A stretch of 64,000 bases of DNA from Pseudooceanicola sp. (GCA_002709085.1 PAPR01000065.1:1-64000); one strand, 5' to 3'; counted from the first letter of the stretch, positions 7,936 through 16,869 are shown. Notes: a model not told the origin generated them from the letters alone. Made by a program: numbers and translations.

Positions 7936-9225
7936 ATGACCTTTGACTGGCTCAAACGATATGTGCCGCGTGGGATATACGGACGCGCCGCGCTGATCCT
8001 GATCCTGCCGGTGGTGGTGGTGCAACTGGTCGTCTCGGTGGTGTTTATCCAGCGCCATTTTGAGGGTGTCACGACGCAGATGACAAGAACCATCAGTGAC
8101 GAGCTGGTCCTGGTGGCGCGCGCCGATGGTGCAGAGCGCGCTGTGATCGCGCAGGCGCTGGGCTTTGACGTGGTCAAGATATTACAGCGCGACATTCCCC
8201 AGGCGGACCGGAGACGCTGGTACGATCTGTCTGGCGTATCGGTGATATCGACGATGCGCCGGCTGGTGCCGCAGTTGCGCGCGGTGGACCTGCCCGACGA
8301 TAATGTTGTGCGTGTCTACCTGGTGGCGGATACCCCCTTGGAGGTCAGCTTCAACCGCGCGAGGGTTTCGGCGACGAATCCGCACCAACTCTTTGTCAAC
8401 ATGGTGTTTTTCGGTGCACTTATGACCCTGGTGGCCTATATCTACCTGCGAAACCAACTGCGTCCGATTACTCGGCTCGCCACGGCTGCCGAGGCCTTTG
8501 GCAAGGGACAGACGGTTCCCTATCGCCCCGGCGGCGCGACCGAGGTGCGCGCCGCGGGTCAGGCGTTTCTTGCCATGCGAAACCGGATTGAGCGACAGAT
8601 CGAACAGCGCACGCTGATGCTTTCCGGGGTCAGTCACGACCTGCGCACGCCTCTGACCCGGCTCAAGCTGGGACTGTCGCTGCTCGACGACGAGGATCGC
8701 GAACCGATGGAGCGCGACGTCGAAGAGATGCAGCGGATGATCGAGGAGTTTCTTGCCTTTGCCCGCGGCGCTGCCGCTGAATCGGTTGAGGATGTCGATC
8801 CGCTGACGTTCGTGAGTGCGATTGTCGCGGATGCGGCGCGAGGGGGGGAGTCCGTAAGCCTCTTTGCAGCAGATGGCGAAGGGACCTTGCGTCTGCGCCC
8901 CGGTGCCATGCGCCGTGCAGTCGAGAACCTGATCGGTAACGCGGTGCGCTATGGAACGAGGGCCGATGTATCCGTGCTGCTGAGCGAAAGAGCCTTGCGA
9001 ATCCGCGTAGAGGACGATGGTCCCGGCATCCCCGCGGATCAACGCGAGACCGCGATCCGCCCGTTTTCAAGGCTGGAGCCGGCGCGGAACCAAAATCGCG
9101 GCTCCGGCGTCGGTCTGGGTCTGGCGATCGCGACGGATATCGCGCGAACGCACGGCGGCTCACTCAGGCTGAGCACCTCGGACCGCCTGGGCGGATTGCA
9201 GGCGGACATCGTGATTGCGCGGTAG
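7936..9225 (+). CDS. EnvZ-like sensor histidine kinase
   Basis: Inner-membrane two-component sensor. It has one membrane segment near residues 18-38 (ALILILPVVVVQLVVSVVFI), a periplasmic part of about 110 residues, a second membrane segment near 155-175, a HAMP linker (LRPITRLATAAEAFGKG), the HisKA phosphoacceptor box SGVSHDLRTPLTRLKLGL (His near 234), and a HATPase domain with N box NLIGNAVRYG, G1 DDGPGIP and G2 GSGVGLGLAI. The domain order and the HDLRTPLTRLKLGL box match EnvZ. No response regulator is adjacent, so its partner (an OmpR-like regulator by family) must be encoded elsewhere. The 52-bp gap to the divergent MBL gene must hold both promoters. Confidence 0.9.
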   Translation: MTFDWLKRYVPRGIYGRAALILILPVVVVQLVVSVVFIQRHFEGVTTQMTRTISDELVLVARADGAERAVIAQALGFDVVKILQRDIPQADRRRWYDLSGVSVISTMRRLVPQLRAVDLPDDNVVRVYLVADTPLEVSFNRARVSATNPHQLFVNMVFFGALMTLVAYIYLRNQLRPITRLATAAEAFGKGQTVPYRPGGATEVRAAGQAFLAMRNRIERQIEQRTLMLSGVSHDLRTPLTRLKLGLSLLDDEDREPMERDVEEMQRMIEEFLAFARGAAAESVEDVDPLTFVSAIVADAARGGESVSLFAADGEGTLRLRPGAMRRAVENLIGNAVRYGTRADVSVLLSERALRIRVEDDGPGIPADQRETAIRPFSRLEPARNQNRGSGVGLGLAIATDIARTHGGSLRLSTSDRLGGLQADIVIAR

Positions 9226-9383
9226 CGCCTGTGGAGGGTTCGTGCCGGTTTTGGATATTTGTGAAACCAAAGTGGGGAAAAGGTTGCACTAATGTGCCGG
9301 ATTTGTTCGATTTGTTTGCCGTGTCAGGCGAGTCCGGACGGGGGTGTGCCAAGGTCTGAGGGTCGAGGAGATGCGGGAAGGGG

Positions 9384-9459
9384 TGGTAGGCCCGGCAGGA
9401 TTTGAACCCGCAACCAAAGCGTTATGAGCGCTCTGCTCTAACCGTTGAGCTACAGGCCC
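9384..9459 (-). tRNA. tRNA with CAT anticodon, probably tRNA-Ile2(CAT)
   Basis: Minus-strand cloverleaf of 76 nt with encoded CCA: acceptor GGGCCTG, D-arm GCTCAACGGTTAGAGC, anticodon arm AGCGCTCATAACGCT (loop CTCATAA), T-arm GCGGGTTCAAATCCTGC, 3' strand CGGGCCT, A, CCA. The TTGGTTGC variable region and overall sequence resemble tRNA-Ile2, whose C34 is modified to lysidine by TilS, rather than elongator tRNA-Met. This is a judgement from memory. The first acceptor pair reads G1-U72 rather than a Watson-Crick pair. Confidence 0.85.
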
Positions 9460-9591
9460 GCACAGCCGTGACTTAGGCAAAGTGGCTCGGGTGGTCAAGC
9501 ACTGGGTCGTGGAGGAGGGGTCCGGTTTGCAGCAGCCGTAGACACTCTGCCTGGGTTGGTCTATCGCAGGCGCAAGCTTTCGGAGGGCCAG

Positions 9592-10638
9592 ATGAGCGAC
9601 AAGACAAACGGGATGACCTACGCCGATGCGGGGGTCGATATCGACGCTGGGAACCAGTTGGTGGATCGCATCAAACCAGCCGCCAAACGCACGGCACGCA
9701 GTGGCTCCATGGCCGGTCTGGGCGGGTTCGGTGCCTTGTTCGATCTGAAAGGCGCAGGCTACAACGATCCGATCCTCGTCGCGGCGACGGATGGTGTGGG
9801 GACCAAGCTGCGCATCGCGATCGATACCGGTCATGTCGACACCATCGGGGTGGACCTCGTGGCGATGTGCGTCAACGATCTGGTGTGTCAGGGCGCGGAG
9901 CCCTTGTTCTTTCTCGATTATTTCGCCACCGGCAAATTGAAGCTGGACGAGGCGACCCGCATCATCGAGGGTATTGCGCTGGGCTGCGAACGCTCCGGCT
10001 GCGCGCTGATCGGGGGGGAGACCGCCGAGATGCCCGGCATGTATCACGATGGCGATTTTGATCTGGCGGGGTTCGCCGTCGGCGCGATGGAGCGTGGCGC
10101 GGACCTGCCTGCCGGTGTCGCTGAGGGCGATGTGCTCTTGGGCCTCGCCTCGGATGGCGTGCATTCCAACGGGTATTCGCTGGTGCGTCGCATCGTCGAG
10201 GCCTCCGGCCTCGGCTGGTCGGATGCCTGTCCCTGGGGCGAGGGTACGCTGGGCGAGGCGCTGCTGGCGCCGACGCGGCTCTACGTCAAATCGGCGCTCG
10301 ACGCAGTTCGTGCCGGGGGCGTGCACGGGCTGGCCCATATCACCGGCGGCGGTCTGACGGAGAATCTGCCACGCGTGCTGCCCGAAAGGTTGGGCGCCGA
10401 GGTCGATTTGGGCGCGTGGACGCTGCCACCCGTGTTCCAATGGCTCGCGGAGCAGGGCGGTATGGCGCAAGCTGAACTTCTCAAGACCTTCAACGCGGGG
10501 ATCGGCATGGTTCTGGTGGTCGCCCCGGATCGGTCGGAGGCGCTGCGCGAGACGCTCACTGCGGCAGGTGAGGGCGTCACGGTTCTGGGTCGTGTCACAG
10601 CCGGGCAGGGGGTCAGCTACCAGGGGTCGCTTCTTTGA
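9592..10638 (+). CDS. purM: Phosphoribosylformylglycinamidine cyclo-ligase
   Basis: PurM (AIR synthetase) closes the imidazole ring in the fifth step of purine synthesis, using ATP on FGAM. At 348 residues the length is normal. Characteristic stretches are [66 protein letters not shown] and [13 protein letters not shown]. The track starts at 9556, but the ATG at 9592 (MSDKTNG) has GGAGGG at proper spacing and fits the family start. It overlaps purN by a few bases, forming a purine operon purM-purN as is common in this family. Confidence 0.98.
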   Translation: MSDKTNGMTYADAGVDIDAGNQLVDRIKPAAKRTARSGSMAGLGGFGALFDLKGAGYNDPILVAATDGVGTKLRIAIDTGHVDTIGVDLVAMCVNDLVCQGAEPLFFLDYFATGKLKLDEATRIIEGIALGCERSGCALIGGETAEMPGMYHDGDFDLAGFAVGAMERGADLPAGVAEGDVLLGLASDGVHSNGYSLVRRIVEASGLGWSDACPWGEGTLGEALLAPTRLYVKSALDAVRAGGVHGLAHITGGGLTENLPRVLPERLGAEVDLGAWTLPPVFQWLAEQGGMAQAELLKTFNAGIGMVLVVAPDRSEALRETLTAAGEGVTVLGRVTAGQGVSYQGSLL

Positions 10639-11234
10639 GCAAACGGGTCGCGATCCTTATTTCGGGCGGCGGGTCCAACATGGTGAAGCTGGTCGAGAGC
10701 ATGACCGGCGATCACCCCGCACGCCCTGTTCTGGTGGTGGCCAACAGCGCCGCCGCAGGGGGGCTGGCCAGGGCGGCGGATTTGGGCGTGTCGACAGCGG
10801 TGGTCGATCACCGGCCCTACAAGGGGGATCGCGCGGCGTTCGAGGCAGAAATGATCCGGGTCCTTGATGCCGCGAGACCCGACATCCTGTGCTTGGCCGG
10901 CTTCATGCGGATTCTGACACCTCAGTTTATCGACCATTACGCCGGTCGGATGTTGAACATCCACCCCTCGCTCCTGCCGAAGTATCGCGGGCTGAGCACC
11001 CATGCCCGCGCGATCGAGGCGGGCGACAATCAGGCGGGATGCTCCGTTCATGAGGTGACTGCCGAACTCGACGGGGGGCCGGTTCTGGGGCAGGCGAGGG
11101 TCGCGATCGACCCCGGCGATGATGCCGAAACCCTTGCGGCAAGGGTTCTGCTGCAGGAACATCGCCTTTATCCCGAGGCGTTGCGCCGCTTCGCGCTTGG
11201 CGACCGGCGTGTCTTTGAATTGGGGGCGGAATAA
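10635..11234 (+). CDS. purN: Phosphoribosylglycinamide formyltransferase
   Basis: PurN transfers a formyl group from 10-formyl-THF to GAR in purine synthesis. Seen: N-terminal [11 protein letters not shown] (phosphate-binding loop), [43 protein letters not shown] (catalytic Asn and His region) and [19 protein letters not shown] with the conserved Asp. It starts with TTG at 10635, overlapping the purM TGA, which points to translational coupling. Length 199 residues, normal. Confidence 0.97.
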   Translation: MSKRVAILISGGGSNMVKLVESMTGDHPARPVLVVANSAAAGGLARAADLGVSTAVVDHRPYKGDRAAFEAEMIRVLDAARPDILCLAGFMRILTPQFIDHYAGRMLNIHPSLLPKYRGLSTHARAIEAGDNQAGCSVHEVTAELDGGPVLGQARVAIDPGDDAETLAARVLLQEHRLYPEALRRFALGDRRVFELGAE

Positions 11235-11354
11235 TCGCCTGTCCGCTCAGCGCCCGGTCCTGCGCGGCCTTGCCTTCCCAACCCGGTTGGAATGGCCTAT
11301 ACGGGCAGAGCGTCGGTGCTATCCGACCTTAATTCACGACGTCAAAAGGGTCAC

Positions 11355-12518
11355 ATGCGAACGATAACCACGACCGAGGAACTGGCAGACTTCTGCATGA
11401 CAGCGGCCCGCCATGATTATGTGACCGTCGATACCGAGTTTCTTCGCGAACGTACCTATTATTCCCAGCTCTGCCTGATCCAGCTTGCCATGCCTGGCGA
11501 GGACGATAGCACCGCCGTCTTGGTGGACCCGCTGGCCCAGGGCATTGACCTTGCCCCGCTTTACGAGCTTTTCCGCGACACCTCGGTGGTCAAGGTGTTC
11601 CATGCCGCGCGTCAGGATCTGGAGATCTTCTTTGTCGACGCCGGGGTGATCCCCGAGCCGCTGTTTGACACGCAGATCGCCGCGATGGTCTGCGGCTTTG
11701 GCGAACAGGTCGGCTATGAGACGCTGGTCAAACGGATCGCCAAGGAGCAGATCGACAAATCCTCGCGCTTTACCGACTGGTCGCGCCGCCCCCTGACCGA
11801 TGCGCAAAAGAAATATGCGCTGGCCGATGTGACTCATCTGCGCAAGGTCTATGAATTCCTTGCCGACAAGTTGAAACGCCAGAACCGCGAACCCTGGGTG
11901 GCCGAAGAGCTGAAGATCCTGACCTCTCCGGAGACGTATATCGCCCGTCCCGAAGAGGCTTGGCAGCGTATCCGGACACGCACCACCTCTCCGCGATTCC
12001 TCGGTATCGTCAAGGCCTTGGCGGAGTTCCGCGAGAGCTACGCCCAGACCAATAACGTACCGCGCAGTCGGGTCTACAAGGACGACGCGCTGGTAGAGCT
12101 GGCCTCGACCAAGCCGACGGATATGAAGGACCTCTCGCGCTCGCGGCTCCTGATGCGCGAAGGCCGCAAGGGCGAGATTGCCGAAGGTATCCTCGCCGCC
12201 GTGCAGACCGGACTGGCCATGCCGAACGATGAATTGCCCCGCCCCGATCGGTCGAACGAAAAGCTTCAGGTGGATCCCGCCTTGGCCGATCTGCTGCGCG
12301 TGCTCTTGAAGGCCAAAGCGGACGGCGCGGGCGTTGCGCCGCGCCTGATCGCGGCCACGTCGGAGCTGGATGCAATCTCGGCCGGCAAGCGCGACGTGCC
12401 GGCGCTATCGGGTTGGCGGCTGGATGTGTTTGGTTCCGATGCTTTGCGCCTGTGCGAAGGCAAAGTAGGTCTGGCCGCGCGCAATGGCCGGGTAGATATC
12501 TTTGAGATTGCCGGCTGA
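11355..12518 (+). CDS. rnd: Ribonuclease D
   Basis: 3'-5' exoribonuclease of the DEDD family acting in tRNA 3' maturation. Seen: Exo I TVDTEFLRERTYYSQLCLIQ (D, E), Exo II VFHAARQDLEIF, and Exo III in KKYALADVTHLRKVYEFL (Y/D), followed by an HRDC-like helical region (RFLGIVKALAEFRESYAQ...). 387 residues, as usual for alphaproteobacteria. The track start at 11292 is upstream. The ATG at 11355 (MRTITTTEELADFC), preceded by AAAAGGG, is preferred. Confidence 0.95.
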   Translation: MRTITTTEELADFCMTAARHDYVTVDTEFLRERTYYSQLCLIQLAMPGEDDSTAVLVDPLAQGIDLAPLYELFRDTSVVKVFHAARQDLEIFFVDAGVIPEPLFDTQIAAMVCGFGEQVGYETLVKRIAKEQIDKSSRFTDWSRRPLTDAQKKYALADVTHLRKVYEFLADKLKRQNREPWVAEELKILTSPETYIARPEEAWQRIRTRTTSPRFLGIVKALAEFRESYAQTNNVPRSRVYKDDALVELASTKPTDMKDLSRSRLLMREGRKGEIAEGILAAVQTGLAMPNDELPRPDRSNEKLQVDPALADLLRVLLKAKADGAGVAPRLIAATSELDAISAGKRDVPALSGWRLDVFGSDALRLCEGKVGLAARNGRVDIFEIAG

Positions 12519-12590
12519 GCCGATCGGCCCGGCAGGCGGTGCCAGGGCCAGTGCGCGACGGCGATTGTTGCGAGGCTGCCCCGCAGCCGT

Positions 12591-13088
12591 TTAGCGGCGC
12601 GAGGTCAGAATGTTGCTGGCGCTAAGCACTTCGATCCGCTTGATCGTAGCCAAATCCTGGTCCGATACCCTCACCGCCGCTACGACCTGGCGCGAGGCGG
12701 CAGTGCCGACGGGCCGAACAGGCTGGTCCGCCACCAAGACATAGCGCAGCACGTCGTCAGGCCCTTCCGGTCCGTCCACGGCTTTCAGCCCAACGTTATA
12801 GGCCCCTTGACGGGAGGGCACGCCGGTGACGCGCACGATGGCCCCGCCCGGCAGACGATCCACCGTCATTTCGGTGATCTGCGCGACGGGTGTACGCTCA
12901 TCAGGACGATCAGGGCGCAGCGAGATCGCAGAGCGGCGCGGAATCAGCGGGTTGGTCTCAGAAGGGGTAACCTCCCGCGCCTCGGCGCGCCCGAACCAGT
13001 TCAGCGGGTTGATCCGGCTGTCCCGGACGCGTCCGCAGCTTGTCAGAACCAGGGCGGCGATCAGAAGAAGGGGGATCGTCTTGCGCAT
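12591..13088 (-). CDS. Small lipoprotein, function unknown
   Basis: Predicted lipoprotein of 165 residues. The N-terminus MRKTIPLLLIAALVLTSCGRV is a lipoprotein signal with lipobox LTSC, so it should be acylated on that Cys. The mature part has a Pro/Arg-rich stretch (SRINPLNWFGRAE) and then a domain with TEMTVDRLPGGAIVRVTGVPSRQGAYNVGL. I recognise no catalytic motif. ATG 13088 has AAAGG at a spacing of 7; an ATG five codons upstream (13103) is possible. It is divergent from sufE. Confidence 0.75.
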   Translation of the reverse strand: MRKTIPLLLIAALVLTSCGRVRDSRINPLNWFGRAEAREVTPSETNPLIPRRSAISLRPDRPDERTPVAQITEMTVDRLPGGAIVRVTGVPSRQGAYNVGLKAVDGPEGPDDVLRYVLVADQPVRPVGTAASRQVVAAVRVSDQDLATIKRIEVLSASNILTSRR

Positions 13089-13209
13089 CTCGGGACCTTT
13101 CATCACTAAAGGTTGGGTAACGCATTGGAGAGCGGTTGAAAAGCCGTTCCAGCGGGTGGACAGGCGGCTTTCGGGCGCATACCTCCACTTCAAAGCGAAG
13201 GAGTGGTCG

Positions 13210-13611
13210 ATGGCACAACCTGCATTCGAGGCAATCGTCGAGGATTTCGAGTTCCTGGAGGACTGGGAGGACCGGTACCGCCACGTGATCGAACTGGGCA
13301 AGACGATGGACCCGCTGGACGACGCGCTGAAGGTGCCGGCGAACAAGGTCGATGGCTGTGCCAGTCAGGTCTGGCTTTATCCCACGGTCGAAAACGGTGC
13401 TTTCCGGTTTGATGGCGACAGCGACGCCATGATCGTGCGGGGGCTGGTCGCGGTGTTGCGTACTCTCTACAACGGCTTGCCGGTGGCAGAGGTGGGCAAG
13501 GTCGATGCAGGTGGAGAGCTGGCGCGCCTCGGGTTGCAGGACCACCTTTCGGCGCAACGCTCCAACGGCGTGCGGTCGATGATCGCGCGAATCCGGGCGA
13601 CTGTGGCCTGA
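13210..13611 (+). CDS. sufE: SufE family sulfur acceptor
   Basis: SufE accepts persulfide sulfur from the cysteine desulfurase SufS and passes it on for Fe-S cluster assembly. Seen: IVEDFEFLEDWEDRYRHVIELGK at the N-terminus, the acceptor Cys in VPANKVDGCASQVWL, and the C-terminal GLQDHLSAQRSNGVRSMIARIR. 133 residues, normal. ATG 13210 is preceded by GGAG. The SUF operon itself is not in the window, so this copy is detached from it. Confidence 0.95.
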   Translation: MAQPAFEAIVEDFEFLEDWEDRYRHVIELGKTMDPLDDALKVPANKVDGCASQVWLYPTVENGAFRFDGDSDAMIVRGLVAVLRTLYNGLPVAEVGKVDAGGELARLGLQDHLSAQRSNGVRSMIARIRATVA

Positions 13612-13625
13612 GCCGCGAACCCCGA

Positions 13626-14135
13626 TCAGCCCGTGACGTAGGATCGCAGGCCGGAGACAAAGGTGTCGATCTCGCTCTGCAAGGCGGAGCCGGGAAAATC
13701 CGCAACCTCCTGTCGGTCTATCTCTCCGGGCATCAGCCGCGACATCAGCGCCTCGCACCGCGCTGCATCTACCTCGCTAAGCTTCAGATTTTTCGCAGCC
13801 GTGAGAATGGTGAGCCTTTCCTGCATCGCGCGCATGCCCCGAAACGCTTGCATCATCGGCGCAACCAACGCGGGATCATCGCGCCAGGACCACCCGGCGA
13901 ACAGTTCTTGTACCACGCGCTGACCGGCGCCGGTGCAAGAGTATCGCACACAGCCGGAAAACCCTTCCTGATGCAGGCGGTCGTGGATCGAACATCCGTG
14001 CCCGACCGGCGACAGGTTGGGGCAGGGGACGCCCGCCGGTTTGTCGATGGCAAAGCTCTCACCGCGATCAAAGGCCAGCGCGAGACAACAAAGCGCCGCG
14101 CAACTCGCGCAATCTTCGGTAAGCGAGACGGTCAT
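13626..14135 (-). CDS. Cysteine-cluster protein, function unknown
   Basis: 169 residues. The first 70 hold eight Cys in a spacing that suggests a metal or Fe-S site: DCASCAALCC, PCPNL, GCSIH, GCVRYSC. Stretches such as HDRLHQEGFSGCVRYSCTGAGQRV recur, as I recall, in small proteins annotated as hypothetical or pentapeptide-associated. The C-terminal half is helical without Cys. The gene overlaps the DUF1638 gene by 4 bp (ATGA), so it is co-translated as the last gene of the corrinoid operon. That placement suggests a role beside the corrinoid protein, for example as a redox or metal cofactor protein, but this is inference. Confidence 0.7.
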   Translation of the reverse strand: MTVSLTEDCASCAALCCLALAFDRGESFAIDKPAGVPCPNLSPVGHGCSIHDRLHQEGFSGCVRYSCTGAGQRVVQELFAGWSWRDDPALVAPMMQAFRGMRAMQERLTILTAAKNLKLSEVDAARCEALMSRLMPGEIDRQEVADFPGSALQSEIDTFVSGLRSYVTG

Positions 14136-14803
14136 GCCTGCGCCACCGCTGCCTCCAGCGCGCCGGCCAGATCACCATAGCCGGTAAAGCGACGTTCAAA
14201 GGACAGTCCCAACTTGTCCGCCGCCGCTTGGGCCTGCCGGGTCAGATCGGAATCTTCGGTCTGGGCCAAATAGACCAGGGTCTGATAGTGTCCGAATATC
14301 ATCTCACGCAATTCCGGATGACGGTCCAATTTCAGACCCCGCCAGATCAGGGTGTCGAATTGGCGGGTCAAGAAGTCGGTGAGGAAAAAAGAAAAGACCT
14401 CCTCACGCGCGACAAAGGCATCGACGCCGTCGAAGAAGGCATAACAATGCGGTCCCCGGATCATCGCCACGCCCATTTCGTCGCAAACCCGAGCGAGATC
14501 GCCGCCGGTGCCACAGTCGGCGTAGGCGACAAAGATTTTGCCGTACCGGGCTCCGCGCGCCTGGATCGCGTCACGCACCGCCCCGGCGATCTTTTGTGGG
14601 TGGTTGTGCAGAATGGCGGGCAGGCAATGCAGATCGACGTGGGTCCAGCCGTTTACCCGGATCAGGGCGAGGATTTCGCGCGCCAAGGCACCGCAAGCAA
14701 GGACCAGAACCGTCCCGTCACCCCTGGCTGACAGCCCGTCGCGGGTAAGCGCGCCGTCGCTCACGCGAAGCGCGCCTGGTTTGGTTGCTGTCCCAGCTTG
14801 CAT
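14132..14803 (-). CDS. DUF1638 domain protein
   Basis: 223 residues, matching DUF1638: VLVLACGALAREILALI, HCLPAILHNHPQKIAGAVRDAI, VAYADCGTGGDLARVCDE, RGPHCYAFFDG. Conserved Cys and His residues (LACGA, LHCLPAxxHNxP, DCGTGG, HCY) hint at a metal site. The family is repeatedly found beside corrinoid methyltransferase genes and its biochemical role is not known to me. ATG 14803 is preceded by AGGGGG at a spacing of about 7. It sits 29 bp downstream of the corrinoid protein gene and overlaps the next gene, so the three form one operon. Confidence 0.88.
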   Translation of the reverse strand: MQAGTATKPGALRVSDGALTRDGLSARGDGTVLVLACGALAREILALIRVNGWTHVDLHCLPAILHNHPQKIAGAVRDAIQARGARYGKIFVAYADCGTGGDLARVCDEMGVAMIRGPHCYAFFDGVDAFVAREEVFSFFLTDFLTRQFDTLIWRGLKLDRHPELREMIFGHYQTLVYLAQTEDSDLTRQAQAAADKLGLSFERRFTGYGDLAGALEAAVAQA

Positions 14804-14832
14804 GCCAAACCCCCTTTCAAGGGCGACAGGCG

Positions 14833-15537
14833 TCAGCCTGTGGCGCTTTGATTGTGTCTGCGGGCCACCATGGTTTTCGCAGTCTCCACCGCGACGGCGG
14901 CATCCCGGCAATAGGCATCCGCCCCGATGGCGCGCCCGAACTCTTCGTTCAACGGGGCGCCGCCGACCAAAACGATGTAGTCGTCGCGCTGGCCCTTTTC
15001 CTTGAGGGTGTCGATCACGACCTTCATGTAAGGCATCGTGGTGGTCAACAGGGCGGACATGCCCAGAATATCGGCCTCTTCGGCCACCAGCGCATCAAGG
15101 TATGCATCAACCGCGTTGTTGATACCCAGATCGACCACCTCAAATCCGGCGCCCTCCATCATCATCGCCACAAGGTTCTTGCCGATGTCGTGGATGTCGC
15201 CCTTCACGGTGCCGATCACCATCTTGCCGACACGAGGTGCGCCAGTTTCGATGAGCAGCGGTTTCAGGATGGCCATGCCCCCCTTCATCGCGTTCGCCGC
15301 CAAGAGAACCTCGGGGACAAAGAGAATGCCGTCGCGAAAGTCGTTGCCCACGATGGTCATCCCGCTGACCAGAGCCTTGGTCAGGATGTCGTAGGGCTGC
15401 CATCCGCGTTCCAGCAGGATGTTGACGCTCTCTTCGATCTCTTCCTTCATCCCATCGTAAAGGTCATCGCACATCTGTTCGACCAATTCGTCGTCATTCA
15501 GATCCGCCAGGATGATTTCGTTGTCTTCGTCCGACAT
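14833..15537 (-). CDS. Corrinoid (B12-binding) protein of a methyltransferase system
   Basis: 234 residues. Methionine-synthase-like cap helices (LVEQMCDDLYDGMKEEIEESVNILLERGWQPYDILTKALVSGM) are followed by a Rossmann-like B12-binding domain with the signature GDIHDIG (DxHxxG, cobalt-ligating His) and later SALLTTTMPYMK and VLVGGAPLNEEF. It carries the methyl group on cobalamin between two methyltransferases. No homocysteine- or pterin-binding partner is adjacent. In Phaeobacter, as I recall from published genetic work, methionine synthase is split into separately encoded homocysteine-, B12- and folate-binding proteins. A stand-alone protein like this one could be that B12 subunit (inference). 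ATG 15537 is preceded by GAGG. A palindromic leader lies upstream. Confidence 0.9.
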   Translation of the reverse strand: MSDEDNEIILADLNDDELVEQMCDDLYDGMKEEIEESVNILLERGWQPYDILTKALVSGMTIVGNDFRDGILFVPEVLLAANAMKGGMAILKPLLIETGAPRVGKMVIGTVKGDIHDIGKNLVAMMMEGAGFEVVDLGINNAVDAYLDALVAEEADILGMSALLTTTMPYMKVVIDTLKEKGQRDDYIVLVGGAPLNEEFGRAIGADAYCRDAAVAVETAKTMVARRHNQSATG

Positions 15538-15612
15538 ATGCCTAACCTCGATGCGCGGTGGGAACGTCCTGCTGCGCCAAGGCATGACGGCTTTGACGTG
15601 ATAGAACGCGGT

Positions 15613-15658
15613 CGATTGCGACACCGCATTGCGTTGGACCGACCTTAGGTCGCAATCG
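15613..15658 (-). promoter_or_regulatory. Nested inverted repeats upstream of the corrinoid operon
   Basis: CGATTGCGAC (15613-15622) and GTCGCAATCG (15649-15658) are perfect 10-bp inverted arms with a 26-nt interval. The right arm region also contains the palindrome CGACCTAAGGTCG. It lies about 75-125 bp upstream of the corrinoid start, in the leader or promoter region of the operon. It may be an operator for a dimeric repressor or a leader RNA hairpin. I compared it by eye with remembered SAM-II and SAM/SAH riboswitch patterns and it fits neither. Confidence 0.4.
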
Positions 15659-15759
15659 CCGTGGGGAGAATGCGAAAAATCTTCATCTAGATCATGGATG
15701 TGGCTTGGATAAGGCGCTGCCCTCTTGTGAATGTTCGCGCTATGTTCCACATTTCGGAC

Positions 15760-16863
15760 ATGTATACGCCCATTCGCCCCCATCTGCCCGATCAAACCCT
15801 TGATGCTGAACGCCGCCGCGGGCGCGGCGCGGCGACGAATCGTCCGGGCCGGTTCGAAACCTATGATCGCCTCGTGATCGACGATGGCTGGGACATCGCC
15901 GACGAGGTCACCCAGATCCGCACCGAAGTACGCTTGGAAACCGCGCGCTCCATCATCACCTACAACAAATCGCCCGATCTGCCCTTTGATCGCTCGATCA
16001 ATCCATATCGGGGTTGTGAGCATGGCTGCGTCTATTGTTTCGCGCGGCCCAGTCACGCCTATCTTGGACTGTCACCGGGCCTTGATTTCGAAACCCGATT
16101 GACCGCGCGCCCGAACGCCGCCGAGGTGCTGGAGCGTGAGTTGCGCAATCCCAAATATAGCGTTGCGCCGATAGCCATCGGGACCAACACGGACCCTTAC
16201 CAGCCGATTGAACACCAGCACAGGATCACGCGCGCCTGTCTTGAGGTTCTGCGCGACTATAACCACCCCGTCGCCATCGTGACCAAAGGCACCGGAATCT
16301 TGCAGGACCTCGACATTATCGCCGATTTGGCGGCCAGGAACCTCGCACTTGTCGGCATCTCAGTGACGACCCTGTCGCCCGAGATCGCGCGCAAGATGGA
16401 GCCTCGCGTGCCCGGCCCGGCCAAGCGATTGCAGGTGATACGCGCATTGTCAGAGGCCGGGGTGCCGACCCGGATCATGGTCTCGCCAGTCGTACCCGGC
16501 CTCACGGACCATGAAGTCGAAGCGATCCTCGAGGCCGGTCGCGCTGCCGGCGCGCGCGCGGCGAGCTGGATCATGTTGCGCCTGCCGCAAGAGGTGGCGC
16601 CGCTGGTCGAGGACTGGCTGCGCGAACATTTCCCCGACCGCGCCGAAAAGGTGTTGCGCCGGTTGCGCGAGATGCACGGAGGGAAGCTTTACGATGCGCA
16701 ATGGGGCAAGCGGATGCGTGGCGAGGGCGTCTATGCCAGCATGATCGCCACCAGGTTCGAAGCTGCAGTCAAACGGCTCGGATTCGCGACCGGGTCCTTG
16801 GCGCTGCGCAGGGACCTCTTTGCCATGCCACCTCGCAAGGGCGACCAACTGAGCCTGTTTTGA
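15760..16863 (+). CDS. PA0069-family radical SAM protein
   Basis: Radical SAM protein with 4Fe-4S motif GCEHGCVYCFARPSH (CxxxCxxC), preceded by NKSPDLPFDRSINPYRGC, and later TNTDPYQPIEHQHRITRACLEVL, as in the PA0069 family (COG1533, SplB-like). The reaction is not established. The family has been discussed as relatives of spore photoproduct lyase. It has about 367 residues from ATG 15760 (MYTPIRPHLPDQ). The track start 15694 and an ATG at 15742 are alternatives, and none has a clear ribosome site. Divergent from the corrinoid operon. A 32-bp repeat follows six bases after the stop. Confidence 0.9.
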   Translation: MYTPIRPHLPDQTLDAERRRGRGAATNRPGRFETYDRLVIDDGWDIADEVTQIRTEVRLETARSIITYNKSPDLPFDRSINPYRGCEHGCVYCFARPSHAYLGLSPGLDFETRLTARPNAAEVLERELRNPKYSVAPIAIGTNTDPYQPIEHQHRITRACLEVLRDYNHPVAIVTKGTGILQDLDIIADLAARNLALVGISVTTLSPEIARKMEPRVPGPAKRLQVIRALSEAGVPTRIMVSPVVPGLTDHEVEAILEAGRAAGARAASWIMLRLPQEVAPLVEDWLREHFPDRAEKVLRRLREMHGGKLYDAQWGKRMRGEGVYASMIATRFEAAVKRLGFATGSLALRRDLFAMPPRKGDQLSLF

Positions 16864-16869
16864 CCCCGC

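Noticed and set aside
15538-15693. Possible SAM or cobalamin riboswitch upstream of the corrinoid operon
   Set aside because: Compared by eye with remembered SAM-II and SAM/SAH consensus and B12-box patterns; none fits. Reported only as inverted repeats.
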